Shown one piece after another: positions 30,903-39,481 of a stretch of 64,000 bases of DNA. Each line of letters begins with the position of its first letter. Within the stretch, counting starts at the first letter, position 1. The notes under the pieces were generated by a model, which saw only the letters and a list, made by a program, of their open reading frames with translations, was not told the DNA's origin and searched no databases. The DNA is from Bacillota bacterium (GTDB lineage Bacteria > Bacillota > Bacilli > Paenibacillales > NBRC-103111), in the NCBI GenBank assembly GCA_023388055.1, contig JAEWGW010000025.1:682001-746000 (forward strand). The letters run 5' to 3'. Both the position numbers and the translations under genes were made by a program.

Positions 30903-32201
30903 ATGTCCAAAATTACGTTTCTGGGTGCAGGCAGCTCCGTATTCGCCAAGAATGTGCTGGGAGATTGTATGCTGACCCCGGCTTTGCAGGAATTTGAGAT
31001 TGCCTTGTTCGATATTGATCTGGAAAGACTCAAGGATTCGGAGAATATGCTGCTGAATCTGAAGGGAACGCTGAACAGCGGCTGTCAGGTGAAAGCGTAT
31101 ACAGATAGGAAAGAAGCGCTCCGGGGTGCCAAGTATGTAGTGAATGCCATTCAGGTGGGCGGTTATGAGCCGTGTACGGTGACCGACTTCGAGATTCCGA
31201 AGAAATACGGGCTGCGCCAGACCATTGCCGATACGCTGGGCATCGGGGGGATCTTCCGGAATCTGCGCACCATTCCCGTGATGATGGATTTTGCGGCGGA
31301 TATGCAGGAGGTTTGTCCGGACGCGTGGTTCCTGAACTACACCAACCCTATGGCCGTGCTGACCAATGCGATGATTACCATGGGCGGAATCAAAACCGTC
31401 GGCCTCTGCCACAGTGTGCAGGTGTGTGTGCCTCATCTGTTCCGCGATCTGGAGATGGACGATACGGGTGTGCAGTGGAAAATCGCCGGCATCAACCATA
31501 TGGCCTGGCTGCTGGAGGTCACCAAAGACGGTAAGGATCTGTATCCCGAGATCAAGGCCCGGGCCCGGGAAAAGCAGCAAACGGTCCATCACGATATGGT
31601 CCGTTACGAAATGATGCAGCGCTTCGGCTATTATATTACCGAATCCTCGGAGCATAATGCGGAGTACCATCCGTATTTCATTAAACGCCAATATCCGGAG
31701 CTGATCGAACGCTTCAACATCCCCCTGGATGAGTATCCCCGCCGGTGTGTCAACCAGATTGAGAAGTGGAAAACCATGCGGGAGGAAATGGTCAACAACA
31801 AGAATCTGGAGCATTGCCGTTCGCGGGAATATGCTTCCTTCATGCTGGAAGCCATGGAGACCGACCAGCCCTACAAAATCGGCGGCAATGTGATGAACAC
31901 GGGGCTGATCCCCAACCTGCCCAAGGAGGCGTGCGTAGAAGTACCGTGCATGGTGGACAAAAGCGGCATTACGCCTACCTATGTCGGCGACTTGCCCCCG
32001 CAGCTGGCTGCGTTGAACCGCACCAACATCAACACACAGCTGCTGACGCTGGAGGCGGCGCGTACCCTGAAGAAGGAGCATATCTACCATGCGGCTCTCC
32101 TGGATCCGCATACCTCTGCCGAGCTGTCCATCGACGATATCGTTGCCATGTGCGATGATCTGATCGCCGCCCACGGAAGCTGGCTGCCTGCCTTCAAATA
32201 A
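30903..32201 (+). CDS. melA: GH4 alpha-galactosidase
   Basis: 432 residues, the length of B. subtilis MelA. NAD-binding start KITFLGAGSSVFAKNV; the metal ligands of GH4 enzymes appear in GLCHSVQ (cysteine) and AGINHMAW (histidine); the NYTNPM segment is characteristic. Needs NAD and Mn; hydrolyses alpha-galactosides such as melibiose in the cytoplasm. Start ATG 30903 with GGAGGG. No transporter gene is adjacent; the AraC gene at 29346 may control it. Confidence 0.94.
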   Translation: MSKITFLGAGSSVFAKNVLGDCMLTPALQEFEIALFDIDLERLKDSENMLLNLKGTLNSGCQVKAYTDRKEALRGAKYVVNAIQVGGYEPCTVTDFEIPKKYGLRQTIADTLGIGGIFRNLRTIPVMMDFAADMQEVCPDAWFLNYTNPMAVLTNAMITMGGIKTVGLCHSVQVCVPHLFRDLEMDDTGVQWKIAGINHMAWLLEVTKDGKDLYPEIKARAREKQQTVHHDMVRYEMMQRFGYYITESSEHNAEYHPYFIKRQYPELIERFNIPLDEYPRRCVNQIEKWKTMREEMVNNKNLEHCRSREYASFMLEAMETDQPYKIGGNVMNTGLIPNLPKEACVEVPCMVDKSGITPTYVGDLPPQLAALNRTNINTQLLTLEAARTLKKEHIYHAALLDPHTSAELSIDDIVAMCDDLIAAHGSWLPAFK

Positions 32202-32230
32202 TCCGCTTTTGTGGCGCTGCGTTGGTTGGC

Positions 32231-32320
32231 TGCTGTATGGACAGCTATTGCATGGACAGCTGCTGCATAGACTGCTACTGCACAGACTGCTACTGCATGG
32301 ACTGCTGCCGCATAGACGTA
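32231..32320. repeat. Six tandem 15-base units
   Basis: Units at 32231, 32246, 32261, 32276, 32291 and 32306 of the type TRCTGCATRGACWGC, directly behind melA and before its terminator. An open frame through it (poly L-L-H-x) is a by-product of the repeat. Confidence 0.85.
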
Positions 32321-32323
32321 TAA

Positions 32324-32358
32324 AACCCCTGACCGCCCAATGGAGCGGCTCAGGGGTT
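32324..32358 (+). terminator. Intrinsic hairpin after melA
   Basis: AACCCCTGA/TCAGGGGTT with an inner CCGC/GCGG stem; short T content after it. Confidence 0.8.
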
Positions 32359-32377
32359 AATTGCTTTTCATCCACCC

Positions 32378-32564
32378 TTATCCTGCAAAAGTGCATCTAT
32401 TCTGCTGGAGTTCCGCCTCTCCCTGCACCCCAAATGCAAAAGTGCATCTATTTTCCGCCGCAGGCACCATTTAAGGCTACTCTGACGAAAATAACTGCAC
32501 TTTTGCAGGATAAACCGGAAAAACGAAGGTTTGTTTACCAAATAACTGCACTTTTGCATTTCGG
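32378..32564. repeat. Symmetric repeat array A (2 direct + 2 inverted copies)
   Basis: Core TGCAAAAGTGCA-N2-TATT occurs twice direct (24-base units at 32378 and 32429) and twice inverted (units at 32490 and 32541). Unit starts are 51, 61 and 51 bases apart. The core itself is a small dyad (TGCA-AAAG-TGCA). Together with the tandem repeat and terminator this fills the 540-base gap between melA and the convergent DinB gene; 32565-32743 shows nothing else. Confidence 0.9.
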
Positions 32565-32743
32565 AAGGTGTACCGGGGTTGCATCAAGCGTAAATATTGC
32601 AGTATGGGCGAAACGAAATAAAGTATATGCTTACGAAGTGGCGTTTGCTTTCGCAAACGCTCAGTACCGCTAATTTGCTGACAAAACTCCTAAAACCGTG
32701 GAGATTTTTCCGCAAAAGCGGATATGAATTTGCTCGCAGCCCC

Positions 32744-33235
32744 TTAGTTGAACTGGATGGTCCAGGCCTCCTGCATTCGGCGCAGCTGGACAATCTGACC
32801 CGTATGGAACAGATCGTGGGGGAGCCAGGCGATCAGGTAATCCAGCAGTGTCCCCTCACCAGAAGGGCGGCTTAAGTCTTCTTCTGTCAAAGCGCCGAGA
32901 GCCTTGCGCAATTTGGCGGCAACCTCCTCTGTCCGTTTCAGACAATCCTGCCAATCCGCCTCGTCGGCTTCCGGATTTTCTCCGAAGGTGTCCAGATTGT
33001 TGTTGGCATTGGAAGAATTCGGGATATTCTCCAGCTTGTTGGCCAGCCGCTCGTTATAATAATTCAAGTGATTCACCAGCTGGCGGATGCTGTTCCCTCC
33101 GGAAGGGGGTTTCCAAACGGATTGTGCGGCCGTGGTTCCATTCAGGGCAGACTCCAGGTTGACACACCAGCCGCCTTCTGCGTTCCAGCTTTGGTCCCGG
33201 ATGGCGAGCAGGATGGACAAACGGTCAAAAGACAT
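32744..33235 (-). CDS. DinB-like metal-dependent protein
   Basis: 163 residues, four-helix DinB/YfiT fold. Metal-binding histidines are in LVNHLNYYNERL (~54) and LPHDLFHTGQIVQLRRM (H at ~141 and ~145). Members are thiol transferases or of unknown function; the substrate here cannot be told. Confidence 0.85.
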   Translation of the reverse strand: MSFDRLSILLAIRDQSWNAEGGWCVNLESALNGTTAAQSVWKPPSGGNSIRQLVNHLNYYNERLANKLENIPNSSNANNNLDTFGENPEADEADWQDCLKRTEEVAAKLRKALGALTEEDLSRPSGEGTLLDYLIAWLPHDLFHTGQIVQLRRMQEAWTIQFN

Positions 33236-33298
33236 AAATGATTTCCTCCCGGCTTTTGAATTGGTATAGTGGTATTTAGAAGCTTATGTGCAATATTT

Positions 33299-33329
33299 GT
33301 AACCATCTAATTCATTGAAAGATGGTTAC
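33299..33329. promoter_or_regulatory. Palindromic operator candidate between dinB-like and CGNR genes
   Basis: Perfect 10-base arms GTAACCATCT and AGATGGTTAC with an 11-base gap, in the divergent promoter region. The downstream CGNR protein is a likely DNA-binding regulator. Confidence 0.75.
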
Positions 33330-33428
33330 GTTGAATAACTTTACTTTACCATAGGCGAAATTTTCCTGCAAGCGGAAACATGACATATAACCGATCTATC
33401 TGCAGCACTGACGAGAGGATGAGCAAGG

Positions 33429-34010
33429 TTGGACATGTTATGGCTGGATTTTCTCAATACGGATTATCATGACTGGAGGGGCACGGGGAAGGATGAGGAC
33501 CGGCTGGAGCGTGCGGATATGGCGCAACGGCTTCTGGACACGTGGCGGCTGTCCGCTCCCATACCCCCGTCCACCCCAGAGCTAACAGAGCTGCGTGAGC
33601 TGCGCGAGTGGCTCAGACAGCTGACTGAGCGGCTGGTCCGCGGGGAAACCCTCACACCGGAGGAGCTGGCTAAGCTGAACGGTTATATGGAGACCTTTCG
33701 TGTTGCCTACCGGCTGGAGGTGGAGGCTTCCGAAAAAAGCAAACATGAGGCCCGCCCCCGTTACCGGCTGGAGGAGGAGCCGCACACACAGGGCTGGGCG
33801 GAGGTGCAGGGAGCGGTGGCCTCATCATTCGCCCGAATGCTGGCCCATAATGAACCCGGCCGTATCCGGATTTGTGACAACCCCGATTGTTTGTGGGTGT
33901 TCTATGATGATACCCGCAGCAGAACCAAACGTTTTTGTGACGATACCATGTGCGGCAATCTGATGAAGGTTCGCCGGTTCCGGGCCAAACAAAAGCCGGA
34001 AACACCGTGA
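33429..34010 (+). CDS. CGNR zinc-finger regulator with ABATE domain
   Basis: 193 residues from TTG 33429 (ATG 33435 behind AAGG is an alternative). N-terminal ABATE ligand-binding part (LDFLNTDYHDWRG), C-terminal treble-clef zinc finger: ICDNPDCLWVFYDDTRSRTKR then CDDTMCGNLMKVRRFR (here CGNL for CGNR). These act as stress- or ligand-responsive repressors. Divergent from the DinB-like gene, with a perfect palindrome between. Confidence 0.88.
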   Translation: MDMLWLDFLNTDYHDWRGTGKDEDRLERADMAQRLLDTWRLSAPIPPSTPELTELRELREWLRQLTERLVRGETLTPEELAKLNGYMETFRVAYRLEVEASEKSKHEARPRYRLEEEPHTQGWAEVQGAVASSFARMLAHNEPGRIRICDNPDCLWVFYDDTRSRTKRFCDDTMCGNLMKVRRFRAKQKPETP

Positions 34011-34093
34011 ATCGGGTCCCATAAACAGGAATTTCCTCGGAGCATGTCGAATGGGTTAGCGTACAACTCCAAGAAACAGGAGGAAGCCCTTTT

Positions 34094-35107
34094 ATGCCAA
34101 ACGCCCGTTATGTGATTCTTACTGCAGCTGCCATACTGCTCGCCGCTGTCGCTTTAACTGCCTGCTCGAAGGACCAGGCTGCGCCGGTCAGCACCACTGC
34201 CGCTTCGGCAGCCCCGTCAGCACCGGCCATCTCCGCTTCTCCGTCTGCTTCCGCTACTGTTGCCGCCACCGCTTCGCCTGTGCCAACACCTACTGCGGCT
34301 CCGTCTGCATCGCCTTCTGCGGAGGCCGCTTCGCCATCACCAAGCGCAGCCGTTACCCAGGCTCCGTCCCCGTCCGCGGCGGCCAAACCTGCTGTTTCCG
34401 CCCCTGCGGCTAAACCGGGTAACGATACCAAGGCGTATTCCTGGTATTACTTGAAGAAGAAGGATCATCAGGTGCCCGGCTTTCCCGGTGAAGTGAAGAA
34501 CCTGTCCCCCAACAAAAAAGCGGTATGGGTGGGCACCGGCAAAACCGTTTACCTGACCTTTGACACCGGGGGGGCTATGGGCGAATCGGACAAGCTGCTG
34601 CAAATTCTGAAGGACAATGATGTGAAGGTCACCTTCTTTCTGGTGGGCTACAACGTGAAGGCCTATCCGGATTTCGCCAAAAAGGTGGTGGAGGAGGGCC
34701 ATACCATTGGCAACCATACCATGACCCATAAGGATATGACCGAAATTTCCGAAGAGGCGGCCATGAAGGAAATCGATGATTTCGCCGCTCTGATTAAGGA
34801 GACCACGGGCAAGCCGGTGGCTCCGGTGTTCCGCTTCCCTTACGGCAAATACAGCATGAGGCTTTTGGATAAGGTCAGTGAAAAAGGCTACACCTCGGTC
34901 TTTTGGTCCACCGCTATGCGGGACTGGGAGCCCCGGGCTGGCGGGGCGGAGGAGCCCTACAACGACATCATGAACGGCCTGCATGAAGGCAACATCATCC
35001 TGATGCACCAGGGCTCGGAGGAGAACATAGAAGCGTTGGACCCGATCATCAAGGATGTGAAGAAGGAAGGGTATACCTTCGGTACTTTGGATGAACTGAT
35101 GCAATAA
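34094..35107 (+). CDS. Lipoprotein polysaccharide deacetylase, PdaA-like
   Basis: 337 residues. Signal peptide with lipobox LTAC (cysteine ~24), then a ~90-residue Ala/Ser/Pro-rich wall-spanning linker, then a NodB domain (~145-335). Motif 1 is TFDTGG instead of TFDDG, so the metal-binding aspartate is threonine; PdaA-type enzymes also vary here. Motif 2 HTIGNHTMTH and motif 3 RFPYGKYS are intact. It probably removes N-acetyl groups from peptidoglycan. MurI follows on the same strand. Confidence 0.9.
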   Translation: MPNARYVILTAAAILLAAVALTACSKDQAAPVSTTAASAAPSAPAISASPSASATVAATASPVPTPTAAPSASPSAEAASPSPSAAVTQAPSPSAAAKPAVSAPAAKPGNDTKAYSWYYLKKKDHQVPGFPGEVKNLSPNKKAVWVGTGKTVYLTFDTGGAMGESDKLLQILKDNDVKVTFFLVGYNVKAYPDFAKKVVEEGHTIGNHTMTHKDMTEISEEAAMKEIDDFAALIKETTGKPVAPVFRFPYGKYSMRLLDKVSEKGYTSVFWSTAMRDWEPRAGGAEEPYNDIMNGLHEGNIILMHQGSEENIEALDPIIKDVKKEGYTFGTLDELMQ

Positions 35108-35209
35108 CGTGTTGAGCCTGTCTATGCGTTTTTTACGGTACCTTTTGGCGGGGGCGTTCATATCCTGAAGAAGGGTTATAACGCTGTAAACTCACCTTAA
35201 AGGCAAAGG

Positions 35210-36037
35210 ATGCGTGTATCCGTGCAGCAGGCCATAGCGGTATTGGACTCGGGTGTGGGGGGATTGACGGTGGCCAGTGAGATCATGCGCCAATTGCCCA
35301 AAGAGGAAATCCTCTACTTTGGCGACACGGCCCGTGCCCCGTACGGCCCCCGAACACCTGGTGAGGTATTGATGTTTACCAGGCAAATCATTGATTTTCT
35401 GCTGCTGTACCGTCCGAAAATGATCGTGCTGGCCTGCAATACGGCAACCGCTGCAGCCCTAGCTCCGCTTCAGGCCTCCATATCGATACCGGTGGTGGGA
35501 GTGATCCAGCCGGGGGCGCGGGCGGCCATCAAACATTCCAGAACCCGGTCCGTCGGCGTCATCGGCACTACGGGAACCATCCATAGCGGCGCGTATGAAG
35601 AAGCCCTCCGGCGAATTGCTCCGGACATCGACGTGGTCAGCCTGGCTTGTCCCTCCTTTGTCCCTCTGGTGGAGGAAGGCCGCTACCAGACGGAGGAGGC
35701 GCAGTTGGCCGTGTTCGAAGCGCTTGCCCCGCTGCGGGGATTGCCGCTGGATTGCCTGATTCTGGGCTGCACGCATTATCCGTTTTTGCATTCCTACATC
35801 GCGGAATGTATGGGCAAATCGGTGGCCCTGATCAATTCCGCAGATGAAACCGCACGGGAAATCAGCACAATCCTGTATTCGCAGCATCTGGAGAACCGCA
35901 GCCGGATCAAACCCCGGCACCGGTTTTTCTGCAGCGGGTCCCATTCCTTGTTCCGCACCATAGCCGAATCATGGCTGGGCATTCCGGTTCCCGTGTCCCG
36001 GGTGGATATGCCCGTCATCCAAATGGTCAACCCTTAA
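35210..36037 (+). CDS. murI: Glutamate racemase
   Basis: 275 residues. Makes D-glutamate for peptidoglycan. Catalytic cysteines in LACNTATAA (~residue 77) and LGCTHYPF (~189); N-terminal AVLDSGVGGLTVASEIM. The ribosome site before ATG 35210 is modest (AAAGG), and a later GTG could also start it. Confidence 0.95.
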   Translation: MRVSVQQAIAVLDSGVGGLTVASEIMRQLPKEEILYFGDTARAPYGPRTPGEVLMFTRQIIDFLLLYRPKMIVLACNTATAAALAPLQASISIPVVGVIQPGARAAIKHSRTRSVGVIGTTGTIHSGAYEEALRRIAPDIDVVSLACPSFVPLVEEGRYQTEEAQLAVFEALAPLRGLPLDCLILGCTHYPFLHSYIAECMGKSVALINSADETAREISTILYSQHLENRSRIKPRHRFFCSGSHSLFRTIAESWLGIPVPVSRVDMPVIQMVNP

Positions 36038-36075
36038 AAGGCTGCCGGAAGGCGGCATATCTATCTGCACATCCC

Positions 36076-36110
36076 AAAAAGGCAAGGGCACAAACGCCCT
36101 TGCCTTTTTT
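36076..36110. terminator. Intrinsic terminator of murI
   Basis: AAAAAGGCAAGGGC/GCCCTTGCCTTTTT arms, six-base loop; works in both directions. Confidence 0.94.
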
Positions 36111-36235
36111 GGGGTAAACCAAGCTGATGGGAGGCAGCGTCCTGTTATGGATACGGCAGGTTAGGTTTATACCAAAGTGCCGAATCCGCCCCGGCATTTT
36201 GGCTTCTGGCGATGGCTGCCAGGCCATGGGTGATT

Positions 36236-36420
36236 CTAACGGAAGCCAGTGCTCTTATTTGCTCAAAAATCTGCTTCCCGTAAATCTAACGGAAGCAGGA
36301 GACGTTATTTTGCCTGTACCCTGCTTCAGGCAGGCATTTTCGTCCGAATAACGGCGCTGGCCGCCGTTAGAAAATAGGGCTGCTCTTTTTTGCGGGAATA
36401 GCGGCTCCCACCGCCGTTAG
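36236..36420. repeat. Symmetric repeat array B (2 direct + 2 inverted copies)
   Basis: 24-base units CTAACGG-[AC]-[AG]-GC...TTATT: direct at 36236 and 36286, inverted at 36347 and 36397. Unit starts are 50, 61 and 50 bases apart. It lies in the 460-base gap between convergent murI and the M56 gene, after the murI terminator; nothing else is seen in that gap. Confidence 0.9.
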
Positions 36421-36497
36421 ACTCCTTGAGCATTTCACGAGACGCCGGTTCAGGCCCCGGCATCCCACTCCAACACCATGTCAGGGTCTGCCGGCAG

Positions 36498-38894
36498 TCA
36501 GGGTCCTGAGCTCAGACTGCTGATTCTATAGCCATCGCCGCTTTTTTCGAGGGAGACGTAGAGTGTGCGGTGCCTTAGCCAGCCTTCGTCATCCATTTCT
36601 CCACCGCCGGTGACCACGAACCGATCCGTTGCCGCCAGGGTATCATATGTGACCATAAAATAGATATGGCTGTCATTCTTCAAAACCTGTATATCCGGTC
36701 GGATTTGAAAATCCTTGATCCGTTGTTCGGGCAGCACAGAGGCAAGGGTCTCATTTTCCAAATATGCCGTGAACAGCTCCCGGACTATGGGCTTTAACTG
36801 CGTTTGTTCTTCCTCAGTCACATGCTCCAGACCGGTCTCCGAACCGCCGGTTCCGTCCAGCAGCACCTGCTCCAGACGCTTCGTATCCTTGCCCAGCTCG
36901 GACAGGTCGCCATAGCGGGCAAAATCCGTTCTGTGGAAGGTATAGGAGACGGGATACGCCTCCTGGTCCAGCACATTCCCGGACATATCCGGCCGGAAGG
37001 CGAAGGTAACCTGGCCCAGATTGTCGATCATGCTGAATAGCACCAGGGCATTGCTGCGCATGACTTTGCCGAACCTGGTTGCCGGGTCATCCAGGGGAAT
37101 GCCATGGTTGCCTGCGGGACCGCTTGATGCGGGATGAGCCGCTTCGTAATACAGAGTCAGTCCGTATGGCTGCGCCGTTGTCTGCAGGGCCATAAACCGC
37201 TGCATGAAATTCCGGTGGGGAACAGGCAATCTGCCGGAAATCTGGGAAACCCGGCTGTTGTTACCCACATAAGGCGTCCGGTAGGCTGTTATGCCCTCCA
37301 GCGGATACAAGGAGCGGATACCCTCAAGGCCAGGATCGGAGATGTATTCGCTGATCACCCAGACCAGCCGGTCATCGTTAGATGAGTAAACAAAGCTTAC
37401 AGCGATGCCGTTCTCCTTATCCTCGTAACGGGCGGATTTAAGCTGCTGCCCCCGGTCATACCAAGACCTGGGGGATTCGCCCAGCACATCCGCCACCTGG
37501 GACATGCTGGTCACAAACCGCCCGGTGCCTATTTCTGCCTTTTCCATCGTAAAGTAAGGCATGGTAAACCCATTTTCATATACATCGCCGTGAATACCGG
37601 TGATCCGGCCGTCCCCTCTGATTTTGAGCATAATCTGCTGGGCTACGTATTGGTATTTTTCACCCAAGCTTTGTTTTGTGGCCTCATCCGCTTCAAAAAA
37701 TTGGGATGTGTCGATATCTGTGAAACGCTCGCCCAACTGCACATTGTGAATGCTGAACTGGGCGAAGCCGTACTGGTAACGGTTTACCTCCGGCTGCTGC
37801 AGGTAACCCATAAAGAAAGCGGCAGCAGCGGCGGCGGCCAAAAGCAGCACGCCCAGCCTTGCGGAGTTCTTCCGCGCACCGGATTTCATAATGGAGACCA
37901 GACGCTCCTTCAGGTCACGCCCCTCCCGGGTCATCGCGCCAAGCATGGCGGAGTGCCGGCCGGCGGGTGAGGCTGCAAGGGCGATCAGGGTTTCGCCGTA
38001 GCCTTGTTTGTCAGTCGCACTCATGCGGCGGACCACGGTTTCGTCACAGGCAAGCTCACAGAGGCGGTCCATATGGCGGGCGGCCCCATATACTGCCGGG
38101 TTGAACCAATGCAGGCATACGGCAAGCTGCACCAGCCATTTGACCGGCAGATCCTGCCGGCGGAAGTGGGTCAGCTCATGCAGGAACATGTACCGCAGCT
38201 CCCGGCTGTCCAAATCCCCTTCCGGGAGCAGGACCGCCGGACGAAGCAGGCCCATCAGCATGGGTGTCGTCACGAAGGGGCTCCGGTAAACGGGAATGGC
38301 CTGACGGATGCCCAGCTCCTTGCGGCATAGGTTCAGCATCTCTATCACGGCCGGAGCTGTATCAAGCCAGCTGTCCTGCAGAAGCAGGCGCCTGTAGCGG
38401 CGGTAGGCGGCAGCTTTCCAGGCCAGCATCACCGCTGCGCCGGTCAGCCAACAGGCCTGCAGGGTATCCGCGAGCCCGGACCAGTCCCAAGAGTCCTGTG
38501 GGGCTGCTTCACCGGAGCTGGCAGGCACTGCTTCGAGTGCTGGCCTCAGAGGCGTCTTCCCGGACTCTCCGGCGGGAGTTTGGCTCTGCGCCTCCGCGTC
38601 CGGTGCGGGCCCGGGCAGGGTGCCGGCGGCAGGAGACAGGGAAGCAGGCGGATTGACCTTTTGCTCCGTCATCACCGACTGCCAGACAGCAGAGGCGCCC
38701 TTGGCCAAGGCAGTCATTCCATTCATCTCCGGCGCCGCCGGAAACAGAAACCGGAGGATAACCAGGATCCAGATGCCATATTGGTACGAATAGGAGATCC
38801 TTCCGCGAAACCAGGGGGTGGCCGCCAGAACGGCTAAAGCCAGAAGGGCTCCGGAGATGGAGAGAGACAGCCAGCCGGACAAAAGGTTATTCAT
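36498..38894 (-). CDS. BlaR1-type M56 metallopeptidase with DUF4825-like domain
   Basis: 798 residues, much longer than BlaR1. N-terminal membrane helices (~8-25, 38-55, 145-165), the zinc motif H239-ELTH and a downstream glutamate (ELACDETVVRR), then another membrane helix (~345-365). The ~430-residue extracytoplasmic C-terminus contains TPYVGNNSRVSQI and KYQYVAQQIML segments that resemble DUF4825-type sensor parts instead of a penicillin-binding domain. It would sense an envelope signal and inactivate the BlaI-type repressor encoded just upstream, with which it overlaps by eight bases. Confidence 0.88.
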   Translation of the reverse strand: MNNLLSGWLSLSISGALLALAVLAATPWFRGRISYSYQYGIWILVILRFLFPAAPEMNGMTALAKGASAVWQSVMTEQKVNPPASLSPAAGTLPGPAPDAEAQSQTPAGESGKTPLRPALEAVPASSGEAAPQDSWDWSGLADTLQACWLTGAAVMLAWKAAAYRRYRRLLLQDSWLDTAPAVIEMLNLCRKELGIRQAIPVYRSPFVTTPMLMGLLRPAVLLPEGDLDSRELRYMFLHELTHFRRQDLPVKWLVQLAVCLHWFNPAVYGAARHMDRLCELACDETVVRRMSATDKQGYGETLIALAASPAGRHSAMLGAMTREGRDLKERLVSIMKSGARKNSARLGVLLLAAAAAAAFFMGYLQQPEVNRYQYGFAQFSIHNVQLGERFTDIDTSQFFEADEATKQSLGEKYQYVAQQIMLKIRGDGRITGIHGDVYENGFTMPYFTMEKAEIGTGRFVTSMSQVADVLGESPRSWYDRGQQLKSARYEDKENGIAVSFVYSSNDDRLVWVISEYISDPGLEGIRSLYPLEGITAYRTPYVGNNSRVSQISGRLPVPHRNFMQRFMALQTTAQPYGLTLYYEAAHPASSGPAGNHGIPLDDPATRFGKVMRSNALVLFSMIDNLGQVTFAFRPDMSGNVLDQEAYPVSYTFHRTDFARYGDLSELGKDTKRLEQVLLDGTGGSETGLEHVTEEEQTQLKPIVRELFTAYLENETLASVLPEQRIKDFQIRPDIQVLKNDSHIYFMVTYDTLAATDRFVVTGGGEMDDEGWLRHRTLYVSLEKSGDGYRISSLSSGP

Positions 38895-39267
38895 CCTGTC
38901 CCTCCACCCGGAACAGCTCCTGCAGCTCCCGGATGTCCGTTTCGGTTAAACGCCCCCCCTGATATAGTGCGGCTACCATATTTTTGGCGCTGCCCTGATA
39001 CAGCCGCTTCACCATTTCCTCCGTCTGGGCGGAGGCGTATTCCTGCTCCCCCAGGTTGGCCGAATAATACAGCACCTCCCGTTTTTCTGCAGAAAGCACC
39101 CCTTTTTCCTGCAGGCGCCTAATTAGGGTGAGGACCGTGGATTTTTCCCAGCCCTTGGCGGTTTGCAGCCTGCGGCGGATTTCCGTGGAGGAAACGGGGG
39201 AGCTCTGCTCCCATAGAATATGCATAACCTCCAGCTCGGCGGGTGATATTTTATCGGACAAGGACAT
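38887..39267 (-). CDS. BlaI/MecI-family repressor
   Basis: 126 residues from the ATG at 39267 (GGAGG nine bases upstream; a longer frame upstream crosses the operators). Winged helix: ISPAELEVMHILWEQSSPVSSTEIRRRL then WEKSTVLTLIRRLQEKGVL, the DNA-recognition segment of BlaI; C-terminal helices dimerise. Forms an operon with the M56 gene and is likely cleaved or released on its signal. Confidence 0.94.
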   Translation of the reverse strand: MSLSDKISPAELEVMHILWEQSSPVSSTEIRRRLQTAKGWEKSTVLTLIRRLQEKGVLSAEKREVLYYSANLGEQEYASAQTEEMVKRLYQGSAKNMVAALYQGGRLTETDIRELQELFRVEGQDE

Positions 39268-39290
39268 GATGGCTAACCTCCGGTTCGTGG

Positions 39291-39329
39291 GTTTACAACT
39301 GTAGACCACCTAAGTTTACACTTGTAAAC
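39291..39329. promoter_or_regulatory. Two BlaI-type operators
   Basis: GTTTACAACTGTAGAC (39291-39306) and GTTTACACTTGTAAAC (39314-39329), both with the TACA-N2-TGTA core of BlaI/MecI boxes, 23 bases centre to centre, upstream of the blaI-like gene. They indicate autoregulation of the blaI-M56 operon. Confidence 0.87.
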
Positions 39330-39481
39330 CGTATCTGTCAATCCATTTGCTTCAGCCGAAACCACCCCGACTTTGATTTCCAGCATCGTAATGCCCCAGG
39401 GAGTTTTCCGATTGGGGGAATGTTTTGGGGGGTGTCCCCATATACCTCTAACCAAACAGCATATGGAGAGGGGATGGTTCC

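Noticed and set aside
30858..32396. Long open frame of 512 codons on the minus strand
   Set aside because: It lies wholly antisense to melA and has no ribosome site; its start comes from the tandem repeat. It is a shadow of GC-rich coding sequence.
32209..32673. 154-codon plus-strand frame after melA
   Set aside because: It runs through the 15-base tandem repeat, the melA terminator and repeat array A; no domain or ribosome site.
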